A stretch of 64,000 nt of DNA from Moritella sp. F3 (GTDB taxonomy: Bacteria; Pseudomonadota; Gammaproteobacteria; Enterobacterales; Moritellaceae): positions 62,001 through 126,000 of the forward strand of contig NZ_BLRL01000013.1 of the NCBI RefSeq assembly GCF_015082335.1, given 5' to 3'. The notes under the pieces are model-generated. The model was not told where the DNA came from. It saw only the letters and a list, made by a program, of their open reading frames with translations, and made no database searches. A program made the position numbers and the translations under genes. Below are positions 16,928 to 25,639 of the stretch, in pieces. How positions within the stretch are numbered: the first letter of the stretch is position 1; each line of letters starts with the position of its first letter.

Positions 16928-17929
16928 TTAACCTCCTGTAACTGTTCGTAATTGGCATTCTAAATCCCACGTAGCACAAACTTCAGGCACTACTTTTGCT
17001 CTATCGCCAGTATTAATTTGTAGTGCTAACTCTTCCGTAATTTCAACCCAAGAATATTTTGGCTTAATACCATGTTGTGGGATATTTACAATTGTACCGT
17101 CACCGATACTAAACGTTTCAATTTCACCATCACTATTTTGGATTGCTTTTGAGAATGCTATGTCTGTACCTGGTTGGATATTTTTATTTGAACCGATAGC
17201 AATTTTTACCATAGTACCGGCATCACATTGACGTAACTCCATAACCGGAGCGCTAAGTGCTAATAATGATTTAAGTTCTTTATCATGTTGAACCGCTTCG
17301 CTTGCTGCTGCACTCGCTAATCCAGAGTAATGTGCATTACTTACTGGACAGCGGCTGTTATTAGTTTCAGACGATGAACTTTCATCGCCTTTTAATTCAA
17401 TGCGTTTGATCAACTGCATATCTGGTAGTGAGACAATTTTTGCGATCGCAGATACGTCAACTTCATAAGAGCATTTTGCTGCAACTTTAACTGTTTCGCC
17501 GTCGTCGTTTTTATAAGTTCGGGATTTAGAGAAACTAGTTTTGAGATCACTTGCGGTAATTTCAGTTAAAATAGCATAGTCTGCAATTGGAACACCTTTG
17601 GTATTGTATCGCCCACTTTGTTCTGCAAGTTTTAATTCATTTTTTAATTTATTCGCTATTTTACGATCAACTACATTGGTACCTGATTTTATAATTTGAG
17701 ATTCAAGTTCGTTACGTAAAACTGATTGGATTTTTTTAGCTGCAGGATCTTTAAATCCAATTTCAACTGGTAATACGATAACTTTTCTATCCGCTGCACT
17801 TTTTGCTGGTTGTTCTGAAGCGGCTATATCAATTTTATAGTTGGGCTCACAAACTTTATTAGCGGCGCACCCCGAGAGTATGACTGATAAGCTTAATGCA
17901 AGAGCTGTTTTTTTTAACATGAGTATCAT
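16928..17929 (-). CDS. Putative outer-membrane lipoprotein, possibly CsgG/LpoB-like
   Basis: A 333-residue lipoprotein with lipobox L-S-G-C21. A second in-frame ATG at 17920 (M4) would give a more typical signal peptide. Residues 50-130 show a V-I-V-L-P-V-E-I strand, a helix with L-R-N-E-L-E-S-Q-I, and an A-D-Y-A-I-L-T-E-I strand. This arrangement is reminiscent of the CsgG/LpoB/TolB-N fold, but I would not assert the family. Four cysteines occur besides the lipidated one. It is the first gene of a minus-strand set (this gene, LPP20, transglycosylase, TM protein), divergent from another lipoprotein gene. Confidence 0.7.
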   Translation of the reverse strand: MILMLKKTALALSLSVILSGCAANKVCEPNYKIDIAASEQPAKSAADRKVIVLPVEIGFKDPAAKKIQSVLRNELESQIIKSGTNVVDRKIANKLKNELKLAEQSGRYNTKGVPIADYAILTEITASDLKTSFSKSRTYKNDDGETVKVAAKCSYEVDVSAIAKIVSLPDMQLIKRIELKGDESSSSETNNSRCPVSNAHYSGLASAAASEAVQHDKELKSLLALSAPVMELRQCDAGTMVKIAIGSNKNIQPGTDIAFSKAIQNSDGEIETFSIGDGTIVNIPQHGIKPKYSWVEITEELALQINTGDRAKVVPEVCATWDLECQLRTVTGG

Positions 17930-18287
17930 TCCATTGTTTTTAATTGTTTTTATAATATTTTATAGTGTGCAGGTGGCGAAGATTGCTTGTAATTACATCG
18001 ACTTAAAGTGCACCTAAAAGGTAGTATCGCTCTAAATGGTTAGATTTTGCAAATTTTAATTATAATAAAATGAGCTGATGATCAAATAAATAAAAAATAG
18101 TTCAACTTAATTTATAAAAAGTTTAAATGTTAGGCGTTCCTGCTATTCACTCGTTTTTTTGTGCTGATAACATATATTTAAATAGCAGTTGCTTTACATC
18201 ATAGATTGAATTTAAATTAGTTATTTAAATTCAAATTAATGATTAATATCTATATGATTAAATCATTTCAACAACATAAAAAGTCAT
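17930..18287. other. AT-rich intergenic promoter region between divergent lipoprotein genes
   Basis: These 358 bases contain no convincing ORF. They are very AT-rich and rich in ATTTAAAT-type stretches (for example around 18205-18240) and must hold the divergent promoters. I see no clear operator or RNA element. Confidence 0.6.
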
Positions 18288-19265
18288 ATGAAACAATATA
18301 CAAAAAAACTATTACCTTTATTTTTGCTGTCTATGTTGACCGCTTGTCAATCCACAAGTAATCCAGAGTGGTACGATCAACCACAGGTGAGTAATACAGA
18401 ATATATATTTGCGGTTGGTGAAGGAAGAAGTTTAAATCAAGCGAAAAAATCGGCTCTCAATAATATAAATGCGACATTGTGGACGCAGGTTGATTCTTCT
18501 TTTTCGATGAAAGATAGTAATACTAATATCAATGATAAGAATTATACCTATGGTTCAGTCAATAATAATGTGAATGCTAAAACATCTAGTGTGACTTTTA
18601 GTGGCGTCGAATATACCAATATAGATAATCAGAATAATATTTATTTTGCTCAGGCGAGAATAAAAAAAGACGTAATTATTAAACAGCTAAAATCAGACAT
18701 TAGTAACGTAAATAAAAAATCGAAAAGGTTGATTGATGAATTAAAACATCAGGACCTTTTGTCTTGGTGGTTGATGAATCGTGAGACAAGCTCTAATCTG
18801 GAATATGTTAATGTTCGAACCGCAATGTTGGGGGCTATATCTCCAAAAGATGATGTGAGCGCTCCTTACGTTCTCGCATTAACAGATCAAGTATCAAAAA
18901 TAAAATCACAGTTATTAATTAAAATACAGCCATCGAAGCATGATAAAAAAGGTGCACAATATCTTGTTGAGAAACTGTCAGCCCAAGGAATAAGCACAAC
19001 GTTTAAAAATACAAGGTCAGTGACTCATACATTAAAACTAAATACCGATTTGCGTCAAAGTATTATGAGTAGCGCTTATATTTCAACAAAAATCACCTCG
19101 TTACAGTTGTTAAATAAACAAGGTAATGTCGTTGCAAGTAATGAAATGATTTCAACGGGTAACTCTATGTCTAATTATAAAATTTCGAAAGAAGGCGCTG
19201 ATCGTCATTTTTCTGCACAGATGGATGAAAATGGAGTATGGCCATCTCTCGGTTTTAACGGCTAA
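18288..19265 (+). CDS. LPP20-like lipoprotein
   Basis: A 325-residue lipoprotein: signal MKQYTKKLLPLFLLSM, lipobox L-T-A-C20 followed by Gln (outer membrane). The first half, with W-Y-D near residue 28 and F-A-V-G-E-G-R-S-L-N-Q-A-K-K-S-A-L-N-N-I, matches the LPP20 pattern of a sequential-name lipoprotein followed by an alpha/beta domain. The second half (about 150-325) contains strands with K-I-Q-P-S and no recognised motif. It is divergent from the four-gene lipoprotein/transglycosylase set and probably belongs to the same envelope function. A terminator follows at 19335. Confidence 0.75.
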   Translation: MKQYTKKLLPLFLLSMLTACQSTSNPEWYDQPQVSNTEYIFAVGEGRSLNQAKKSALNNINATLWTQVDSSFSMKDSNTNINDKNYTYGSVNNNVNAKTSSVTFSGVEYTNIDNQNNIYFAQARIKKDVIIKQLKSDISNVNKKSKRLIDELKHQDLLSWWLMNRETSSNLEYVNVRTAMLGAISPKDDVSAPYVLALTDQVSKIKSQLLIKIQPSKHDKKGAQYLVEKLSAQGISTTFKNTRSVTHTLKLNTDLRQSIMSSAYISTKITSLQLLNKQGNVVASNEMISTGNSMSNYKISKEGADRHFSAQMDENGVWPSLGFNG

Positions 19266-19334
19266 TTATGCGTGATGTCGTATGATGTCATCGTGAACAT
19301 AGAGCTATGTCTGGAATACTATTGCGAGTTTATA

Positions 19335-19368
19335 ATCCTTGACCTTACTTAGGTTGGGGATTTTTTTA
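19335..19368 (+). terminator. Rho-independent terminator
   Basis: ATCCTTGACCT (19335-19345) pairs with AGGTTGGGGAT (19351-19361), including three G-U pairs, and is followed by seven T. It lies 70 bases after the LPP20-like lipoprotein stop. Confidence 0.75.
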
Positions 19369-19586
19369 TCGATGACTAAGCCTGTTCTACAATATAGGAT
19401 GGCGATAAGCTAGTCAGATATAGTGTGAAAATAGATAATATAGGGCTATAGCTAGAATAAAAAATCGTTTTACTCTTAAGTGGTAATTTACAGTTGCAGA
19501 ATATCCAATATCGCATAGACTTCTCAATGTGAATTAACATTTAATTCACATATCTTTTCGAATTTATTAGTTAACCGGAGGTACAT

Positions 19587-19715
19587 ATGAAAAATTTAAA
19601 TCTTGTTCAATTCGTCTGTGTATCGCTTGATCATACTTGTCCCATGACGGCCGTTCATAAAGCCTTTATGACTTGTTCCGATCGAAAACCAGGCACCACA
19701 TTATTAACTAATTAA
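19587..19715 (+). CDS. Possible 42-residue small protein
   Basis: An ATG at 19587 with an excellent ribosome-binding site (CCGGAGG, 5 bases upstream) opens 42 codons ending in TAA at 19713. The peptide begins MKNLNLVQFVCVSLDHTC and contains three cysteines and a basic C-terminal third. I recognise no family. The flanking 19369-19586 holds no gene I can support. It precedes another small gene by 136 bases and may be a small protein or a leader peptide. The strength of the Shine-Dalgarno sequence is the main evidence. Confidence 0.45.
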   Translation: MKNLNLVQFVCVSLDHTCPMTAVHKAFMTCSDRKPGTTLLTN

Positions 19716-19851
19716 TTCGTAACCTTAACGGCTGCGAAAAATGGCAGCTGATAGGGTAATCTTCATTTACATCCCTAGATAGTCGAAATACTTCACGCCA
19801 TTTTTCCCAGTTAAATTTTTAAGTTTCAAACTTATATACTGGAGAATTCTT

Positions 19852-20103
19852 ATGCGTCATTCACTTTATTTAAACCTTGCTGTATTTTTTGTTCGTGCTG
19901 ATATCCGCCGTGAAGAGCAACTATGGTTAACAAAAAATCGTCGTACCAGCAGTCAGCTCCCATTGGGCAATGCGTATCTGCTAAAAGATATTGGTCTTAA
20001 TGCCGATGGTCGTCCACTTTGCAGTGCGCTGCCACGTGATGTAGCTGCGAAACGTCGAGTGCGTCATCTACGCCGTGCCTGCCGTGTGAAAATAGCAACG
20101 TAA
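19852..20103 (+). CDS. DUF1127-like small basic protein
   Basis: An 83-residue basic protein. The segment YLLKDIGLNADGRP resembles the L-x-D-I-G-L core of DUF1127 (YjiS-like) proteins, and the end, AAKRRVRHLRRACRVKIAT, is strongly Arg-rich. GGAG lies 9 bases before the ATG. In other bacteria DUF1127 proteins act in phosphate, carbon or stress responses, some by binding RNA; nothing here tells which applies. A stable hairpin follows immediately after the stop. Confidence 0.75.
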   Translation: MRHSLYLNLAVFFVRADIRREEQLWLTKNRRTSSQLPLGNAYLLKDIGLNADGRPLCSALPRDVAAKRRVRHLRRACRVKIAT

Positions 20104-20106
20104 CAA

Positions 20107-20140
20107 AAGGGGCTAGGCTGTATATGCAGCTTAGCCCCTT
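20107..20140 (+). terminator. Hairpin terminator after the DUF1127-like gene
   Basis: AAGGGGCTAGGCTG (20107-20120) pairs with CAGCTTAGCCCCTT (20127-20140), 14 pairs with one G-U. The tail is only moderately T-rich (GCGTATTTTG), so it may also act on RNA stability. Confidence 0.7.
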
Positions 20141-20167
20141 GCGTATTTTGAAGTAGTAGAATTTTAT

Positions 20168-20350
20168 TTAATTTTCAAACGCTGCAGAGCCATCTTCGTT
20201 GATGTGAAGTTTGGCTTTTGCTTGGTTAATTAATTGCACTGCACAAGATGGTGAGACCGAGCGTAAACTACCTTTTCCACTATGGAATGAAGGTTCCCAA
20301 GCTCTATCTTTGTATCGACCTGTTTCTATAAATTCCACAACTACTTTCAT
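20168..20350 (-). CDS. Small conserved-type hypothetical protein, 60 aa
   Basis: A 60-residue protein beginning MKVVVEFIETGRYKDRAW and ending in an acidic E-D-G-S-A-A-F-E-N tail. AGAGG lies 6 bases before the ATG. The composition (strand, loop, then helix with S-C-A-V-Q-L-I-N-Q-A-K-A-K-L) looks like a folded small protein rather than a shadow frame. I do not know a function. The 289 bases upstream to maiA (20351-20639) hold no other gene I can support. Confidence 0.65.
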   Translation of the reverse strand: MKVVVEFIETGRYKDRAWEPSFHSGKGSLRSVSPSCAVQLINQAKAKLHINEDGSAAFEN

Positions 20351-20639
20351 AACGTACCTCTATATTGTTGGTCTTACTAGCTGCCTATTACGAAGCGATT
20401 ATCGTCTGGTAATGGTTACTCTGCTAAATAGTAATATAATAAATATCGTTCCACTTCAAATATAAATCTCGCTTATTTCAAATGAAACTAAAGCGCGGGT
20501 TTGTTATTCTTTTATCTATATATACAGCGATGCTTTGTCATATATATGATGGAGATAATGCTGTTTTTTGTTATAAGCAATGAACTTCGGCTAACTGACT
20601 CTGGGGACATTCGCAACGGGATTATTCTTCTTCGCCTCG

Positions 20640-21320
20640 TCATGTGCCTGCATCAGGTTGTTGCTCTGGCGCAGCCTCGAGAAAGGCGGGTAATTGAATG
20701 CAATGCTGATAAATTCGATTAATAGCGGGGTAAGGTGCCATATCAAGCTTAAAGCGTAGTGCGTTATAAACTTGCGGTATCAAATAGGCATCAGCTAAGG
20801 TTACCTGGTCGTTGTAGCAATAGTGAGTACTGCCTTTTTTTGTTAGCAATGCTTCGAAGGCTGCAAATCCTTCTTCTAACCAGTGATGATACCAAGTCAT
20901 TTTTTCGGTGCCGTCACAGTCGAAATTTTCCTCGAGATACTGTAATACTCGTAAGTTATTCAGTGGATGCATATCGCAGGCAATAATTTGCGTTAATGTA
21001 CGCACATAGGCACGCTGGGTTAAATTGATTGGTAATAAAGCGGGCTGCGGAAAAGCTTCTTCTAGATATTCAATGATAGCGCCTGACTGAGTTATTATTT
21101 GTGGTTTAGACTCTGAGTCCACAGCATTAAAATTTGGTACTGCGATATCAAGGCTTGGCAGTAAACCTTGGGGGTTAACACTCTGGTATTCTGCGGCGTG
21201 CTGCTCGCCGCCATTGCGAATCAAATGTACGGGCTCGGTGCTATATCGAACCTGCTTTAAATTTAATACGATCCGAACACGGTAAGCGGCTGATGAACGA
21301 TAATAGCTATAGAGTTTCAT
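20640..21320 (-). CDS. maiA: Maleylacetoacetate isomerase (zeta-class GST)
   Basis: A 226-residue glutathione S-transferase of the zeta class, isomerising maleylacetoacetate to fumarylacetoacetate with glutathione. The N-terminus MKLYSYYRSSAAYRVRI carries the zeta S-S-x-A-x-R-V-R-I motif for glutathione binding, and Q-S-G-A-I-I-E-Y-L-E-E is the conserved thioredoxin-fold segment. The C-terminal P-E-Q-Q-P-D-A region is typical of the family. It is the last gene of hppD-hmgA-fahA-maiA, 50 bases after fahA. Confidence 0.93.
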   Translation of the reverse strand: MKLYSYYRSSAAYRVRIVLNLKQVRYSTEPVHLIRNGGEQHAAEYQSVNPQGLLPSLDIAVPNFNAVDSESKPQIITQSGAIIEYLEEAFPQPALLPINLTQRAYVRTLTQIIACDMHPLNNLRVLQYLEENFDCDGTEKMTWYHHWLEEGFAAFEALLTKKGSTHYCYNDQVTLADAYLIPQVYNALRFKLDMAPYPAINRIYQHCIQLPAFLEAAPEQQPDAGT

Positions 21321-21370
21321 CTTGTATCCCCTTTTTATCTCTGTTGGCTATACCTGTACCACTGACTTGT

Positions 21371-22351
21371 TTACTGAAAAGCGACGATCTGGTCAATAGC
21401 GCCGAAAATGGATTGTCCGGTCTGATCTCGCATTTCAATTTTTACTCTGTCGCCATGCTGTAGAAATGGGGTGGTGATTTCACCTGTGGCTATTTTTTCC
21501 AACATTCTTTTTTCTGCAAGGCAGGATGAACCTACCGTACGGTCACAATTAGATACAGTACCTGAACCGATAATGGTACCGGCAGTTAAGGTGCGGGTTT
21601 TGGCGGCATGGCTAATCAATTCAGGGAAATTAAATGTCATGTCGACCCCAGCATCAGGGCTGCCAAATAAAGTGCCATTAAGGTACGTTGATAACGGTAA
21701 ATGTAATTTTTTTCCGTCCCATGCATCACCTAATTCATCAGGGGTTACGGCAACAGGCGAGAATGCGGTGGATGGTTTACTGTGAAAAAATCCAAAACCT
21801 TTGGCTAACTCAGTGGGAATTAAATTACGCAGGGATACATCGTTAACCAAGGTAATTAATAAAATATATTCGCTAGCTGCAGCCGTGGTTAATCCTATCG
21901 GCACATCACTGGTGATCACTGCCACCTCGGCTTCAAAGTCTAAACCCCAAGCGGGATCTTGTAATGGAATATCATCTTTGGGCCCTATAAAACTGTCACT
22001 GCCGCCTTGATACATTAACGGTTCAGTCCAAAATGACTTGGGCATTTCCGCACCTCTGGCTTTACGCACTAACTCGATATGATTAACGTAAGCACTGCCG
22101 TCGGCCCATTGATATGCTCTGGGTAAGGGCGATTCTAGTGAGCAGTTTTTAAATTCAATGATACCTGTCGACTCACCGTTATTTAATTGTGCGTAATGGC
22201 TTTGTAATTGTGGCTCCACTGTAGACCAATGCTCTAGCGCCCATTGTAAATTGGCCGCTATCGAGGATACACACAATGCAGTTTGTAAGTCTTTGCTAAC
22301 GAGGTATAAGCTGCCATCTCTAGACCCATCTCGTAATGTGGCTAATTTCAT
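21371..22351 (-). CDS. fahA: Fumarylacetoacetate hydrolase family protein
   Basis: A 326-residue FAH-fold hydrolase that splits fumarylacetoacetate to fumarate and acetoacetate, the last step of tyrosine breakdown. W-G-L-D-F-E-A-E-V-A-V near the middle carries conserved metal-binding acidic residues, and G-S-G-T-V-S-N follows in the C-terminal half. This is the shorter bacterial form, with an N-terminal part distinct from animal FAH. It lies 24 bases after hmgA and 50 before maiA in one operon. Confidence 0.92.
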   Translation of the reverse strand: MKLATLRDGSRDGSLYLVSKDLQTALCVSSIAANLQWALEHWSTVEPQLQSHYAQLNNGESTGIIEFKNCSLESPLPRAYQWADGSAYVNHIELVRKARGAEMPKSFWTEPLMYQGGSDSFIGPKDDIPLQDPAWGLDFEAEVAVITSDVPIGLTTAAASEYILLITLVNDVSLRNLIPTELAKGFGFFHSKPSTAFSPVAVTPDELGDAWDGKKLHLPLSTYLNGTLFGSPDAGVDMTFNFPELISHAAKTRTLTAGTIIGSGTVSNCDRTVGSSCLAEKRMLEKIATGEITTPFLQHGDRVKIEMRDQTGQSIFGAIDQIVAFQ

Positions 22352-22375
22352 CGTATTTTATCCTCCTGCTTCACG

Positions 22376-23500
22376 CTATTCTTTCCAGCTATCGACATAA
22401 CCTGACCATTCTACATCCGCCATGCCTGAACCGATGGCTAAACCATCGCGGGTATCTATCATCACTGCAACTTCATCGGTTTCTTTGCGTTGTGATTTGC
22501 ACCCTGCGCGATAGGCTTTAGGGTGCGGTCCATGGGTAAAACCACAAGGGTGAAAGGTCAACATCCCCGGTTCAATATTGTCGCGACTAAAAAACTCGCC
22601 TTGGTGGTAAAAGATCACTTCATCAAAATCATCGTTGTTGTGATAAAAAGGCACTTTCAATGCACCGGGATCGCTTTCCATTGGTCGAGGTACAAACGTA
22701 CACACCACAAAGCGACTGGTTACAAAAGTAGAATGCGCGGAGGGGGGAAGGTGAAATCGGTGGCTCATTAACGGGCGAATATCGAGCCAGTTAAGCCGCA
22801 CGACAGATACGTCGCCATGCCATCCCACGACATCTAGTGGGTTAAAAGGATAGGCAATGATGGATTGTTGATTAAAGCGTTTGATAATGACTTGCCAGGG
22901 CTGCTCGTCCTGTTGTTGTAAATAGGCATCATCAATTTCTGGGGTATCTAATACCGCTTGATCAAATATTGCATGCTGACCAACGATGGTTTTATCGGGT
23001 AAACCGTAATAATCATTGGTTGCTTCGATCATCATTAAGGTCATTGGTTTGGCTGGTTCTAAACGCCACAAACAAGAACGCGGAATCAATACATAATCAC
23101 CTTGAACAACACTCAAATGGCCGTAATCACAAAACAACTCACCGTGGCCCTGGTGGATAAAAATGAGATCATCACCATCGGCATTTCTGACTAAGGTTTG
23201 CATGTTTTCGTGACACTGCCAGAAGCGGATCTGGCAATGTGCATTGTGAAATAACAGGGGGGCATCCCAAGGGGAAGTCTGAGCATAGGGTAATTTTAAT
23301 AAATTATAGGCTCTTGGCCTGTGTTCGCCAGACCAAGCACACCATCCTGTAGGTGGGTGTTTATGATGCAAATGTGTGGCAGGCCCATAAAACCCTTCTC
23401 GACTTACCTCCCTTTCAAAAACACCTTGCCTGGGGAGATCCGCGTGCGCTTGCCGAGAATAAGTCCCTTTTCGTAATGGAAACGCAATTCTACGGATCAT
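22376..23500 (-). CDS. hmgA: Homogentisate 1,2-dioxygenase
   Basis: A 374-residue cupin-type iron dioxygenase that opens the homogentisate ring to maleylacetoacetate. Family segments are visible: P-A-T-H-L-H-H-K-H-P-P-T-G-W early, G-D-Y-V-L-I-P-R near residue 150, V-G-W-H-G-D, F-V-P-R-P, and the C-terminal F-H-P-C-G-F-T-H-G-P-H-P iron-ligand region. It is on the short side for the family, as in related marine gammaproteobacteria. It begins 11 bases after hppD. Loss of this enzyme leads to pyomelanin accumulation in other bacteria. Confidence 0.94.
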   Translation of the reverse strand: MIRRIAFPLRKGTYSRQAHADLPRQGVFEREVSREGFYGPATHLHHKHPPTGWCAWSGEHRPRAYNLLKLPYAQTSPWDAPLLFHNAHCQIRFWQCHENMQTLVRNADGDDLIFIHQGHGELFCDYGHLSVVQGDYVLIPRSCLWRLEPAKPMTLMMIEATNDYYGLPDKTIVGQHAIFDQAVLDTPEIDDAYLQQQDEQPWQVIIKRFNQQSIIAYPFNPLDVVGWHGDVSVVRLNWLDIRPLMSHRFHLPPSAHSTFVTSRFVVCTFVPRPMESDPGALKVPFYHNNDDFDEVIFYHQGEFFSRDNIEPGMLTFHPCGFTHGPHPKAYRAGCKSQRKETDEVAVMIDTRDGLAIGSGMADVEWSGYVDSWKE

Positions 23501-23511
23501 ATTTCGCCCCT

Positions 23512-24600
23512 TTAGTCATTTTTATCTATGATAACGCCACGCGCAACTTGGTCGCGTTCAATGGATTCGAACAAGGCTTGGAAATTGCCTTCGCCAAAAC
23601 CTTCATCACCCTTACGCTGGATTATTTCAAAGAAAATAGGCCCTATTAAAGTCTTGGTGAATGTTTGTAGTAACAGGACTAACTTGCCATTGTCCATGTG
23701 ACCATCAATCAAAATACGGTGTTTTCTGAGTTGGTCAATCGCCTCGTGATGTTCTGGCAAGCGTTCTGAAATCATGTCGTAATACGTATCGGGTACATCC
23801 ATAAATTGAATGCCGTTGGCTTTTAAGGTGGCGACTGTGTGGTAAATATCGTCAGTACCTAAAGCGATGTGTTGGATTCCTTCGCCATGATATTCCTGCA
23901 AAAACTCTTCAATTTGGGATTTATCATCACTGCTTTCATTAATCGGAATACGCAGGTTACCGCAAGGGCTAGTCATGGCGCGGCTACGTAATCCGGTCAT
24001 TTTACCTTGGATATCGAAATAGCGAATTTCACGAAAATTAAATACCCGTTCATAAAATTCTGACCAAGTATCCATGTGGCCACAATGCACATTATGGGTG
24101 AGGTGATCGATGTAAGTCAGTCCGGCAGAGGTTGCTGGATGCTCAGTTTCGCCAGTTAATTTAAAGTGTTCCTGATAAAGGCGTTTTCTTACATCGTCAT
24201 CGACTAAGTACAGCAGACTCTCGCCAATGCCATAAATCGCTGGCACGCCAAACTCGAGGATTTTACGCTTACAAGGTTGGGCTTCGCGGCTAATGGCATG
24301 TTGATAGGCTTTGTCGGCATCACTGACTTTGAATCCCATGGCACAGGCGGAAGGGCCGTGCTGCTGCGAGAATTCAGAGGCGAAACCACGGCCTTCAGTA
24401 CTCACCAAAAAATGAATATCACCTTGTTTAAACCAAGTTAACGGGCGTGTTTGATGTTGGGCTAAAGCGTGAAAACCCAATGTTTTGAAAAGCGTGGCTA
24501 GCTGTGTTGGATCGGGAGATGTGAACTCGACAAATTCGAAGCCTTCAGTGCCAGCAGGATTGCTAAACTCTTGTTTAGTATAATCATATGCATGACCCAT
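23512..24600 (-). CDS. hppD: 4-hydroxyphenylpyruvate dioxygenase
   Basis: A 362-residue vicinal-oxygen-chelate enzyme converting 4-hydroxyphenylpyruvate to homogentisate. Its iron ligands are visible: His in D-H-L-T-H-N-V, His in G-I-Q-H-I-A, and Glu in G-P-I-F-F-E-I-I-Q-R, the last followed by the G-F-G-E-G-N-F C-terminal signature. It is the first gene of the tyrosine catabolic operon, with an AGGAGG-like site just before the ATG. The 266 bases upstream carry the promoter. I looked for a TyrR/PhhR box there and found none convincing. Confidence 0.95.
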   Translation of the reverse strand: MGHAYDYTKQEFSNPAGTEGFEFVEFTSPDPTQLATLFKTLGFHALAQHQTRPLTWFKQGDIHFLVSTEGRGFASEFSQQHGPSACAMGFKVSDADKAYQHAISREAQPCKRKILEFGVPAIYGIGESLLYLVDDDVRKRLYQEHFKLTGETEHPATSAGLTYIDHLTHNVHCGHMDTWSEFYERVFNFREIRYFDIQGKMTGLRSRAMTSPCGNLRIPINESSDDKSQIEEFLQEYHGEGIQHIALGTDDIYHTVATLKANGIQFMDVPDTYYDMISERLPEHHEAIDQLRKHRILIDGHMDNGKLVLLLQTFTKTLIGPIFFEIIQRKGDEGFGEGNFQALFESIERDQVARGVIIDKND

Positions 24601-24866
24601 AATACCTCCTTTGCAGACTTTAGAAGTACAGAGCAGCCTACAAATTTAACAGGAATGTAGAGCTAGTATGGACGATTTATGCTGATTTTGCTTACTCGAG
24701 GTCACAAACTGAATTAGAAATTCGCACTGGATAAGGCGAAGTGTGGCTGGTTATTGTGATTATTCGTGATAAGGGTTGTGCTATTATCTGTTTAACAACA
24801 GTGAGATCATTGATGGATAATGATGACCGATCTATTCATCATCTAAACGCATAAGGGAACTAAATA

Positions 24867-25337
24867 GTGAAAAAGATGGCTGCTCCACAGGACATGTATA
24901 ACGGAGCTAAATTTAAAACCAATAAATATGGTTATGTGACTATTGTTGAATATTATAATTGTCATACTGTGATTGTTGCGTTTGAAAACACGGGTAATAT
25001 TCGCGCTATCAGTGCCACTAAATTAAGAAGTGGTAATGTGCCTGATCGTGATATCCCACCGGAATCGATTATGGTTGGCGAACGCGTGCACTCAATCAAA
25101 CATGGTTGGTTGACGATCACTAAAGTCGAATCTGAAAACATTGTGTTAATGACCAACGAGCAAAATGAGGAGATCAGAATGCTCCTGCCTGCAGTGCAAA
25201 AGATGAAAGATAAATCAGCCGAAATTGAAAGTTTAAAATCACCATCAAGCAATCCTACCTCATTGAAAGATTTAACAAAAAGAACTAAAAGTGTTAATAC
25301 TTTGGTTAAAAAAATGCTGACCGATTATGGCAAGTAG
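24867..25337 (+). CDS. Hypothetical protein with two phage-like beta repeats
   Basis: A 156-residue protein started at GTG 24867, chosen because AAGGGA lies 8 bases ahead. Residues 12-60 (G-A-K-F-K-T-N-K-Y-G-Y-V-T-I) and 63-105 (G-E-R-V-H-S-I-K-H-G-W-L-T-I) are two related units with the pattern G-x-x-V/F, then G-x-x-T-I, then a V-x-V/L-x-F strand. Such KOW/SH3-like units flank HNH nucleases and other phage proteins. The C-terminal 50 residues are Ser/Lys-rich and look disordered. No nuclease domain is present. It stands alone between hppD and the PTS genes; the function is unknown. Confidence 0.7.
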   Translation: MKKMAAPQDMYNGAKFKTNKYGYVTIVEYYNCHTVIVAFENTGNIRAISATKLRSGNVPDRDIPPESIMVGERVHSIKHGWLTITKVESENIVLMTNEQNEEIRMLLPAVQKMKDKSAEIESLKSPSSNPTSLKDLTKRTKSVNTLVKKMLTDYGK

Positions 25338-25639
25338 TGTTGTTAATATTTAAATTTAAATTGTTTAAGTTGTTGATATTTGTAAGCTTTAACTTGTTCG
25401 TTTGTTTTTTGATGCCTCTGTATAAATAAAATCAAATTCTCTCTCGCCATCCGCTTTTATTTTTATGTTACAAATCACACTTCTAATACAAATACGTATT
25501 TTAGAGACCTGTGTCGCAAGTTCATAGTGGTTTTGTGACGTAAATCTTATTTGGTTTCGCCCCATTCAGTTATGCTCCTGCCATACATGTTCGCCAATGC
25601 AATTGTGCAATAGCGTTAATTCAAGTAGAGATCAATATT
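25338..25639. other. Intergenic region upstream of the PTS genes
   Basis: These 302 bases have no credible ORF. They are AT-rich and must contain the promoter of the PTS operon. A TGTGACGTAAATC stretch near 25536 could be half a CRP site, but the second half does not match, so I do not call it. Confidence 0.5.

Noticed and set aside
20501..20722. Plus-strand 73-aa ORF overlapping the maiA end
   Set aside because: It has no ribosome-binding site and runs into the conserved end of maiA on the other strand.
24601..24866. TyrR/PhhR box before hppD
   Set aside because: No TGTAAA-N6-TTTACA-like sequence is visible; the short inverted repeats there are weak.
25530..25550. Possible CRP site upstream of the PTS operon (TGTGACGTAAATC)
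   Set aside because: Only the left half matches TGTGA; the right half lacks TCACA.
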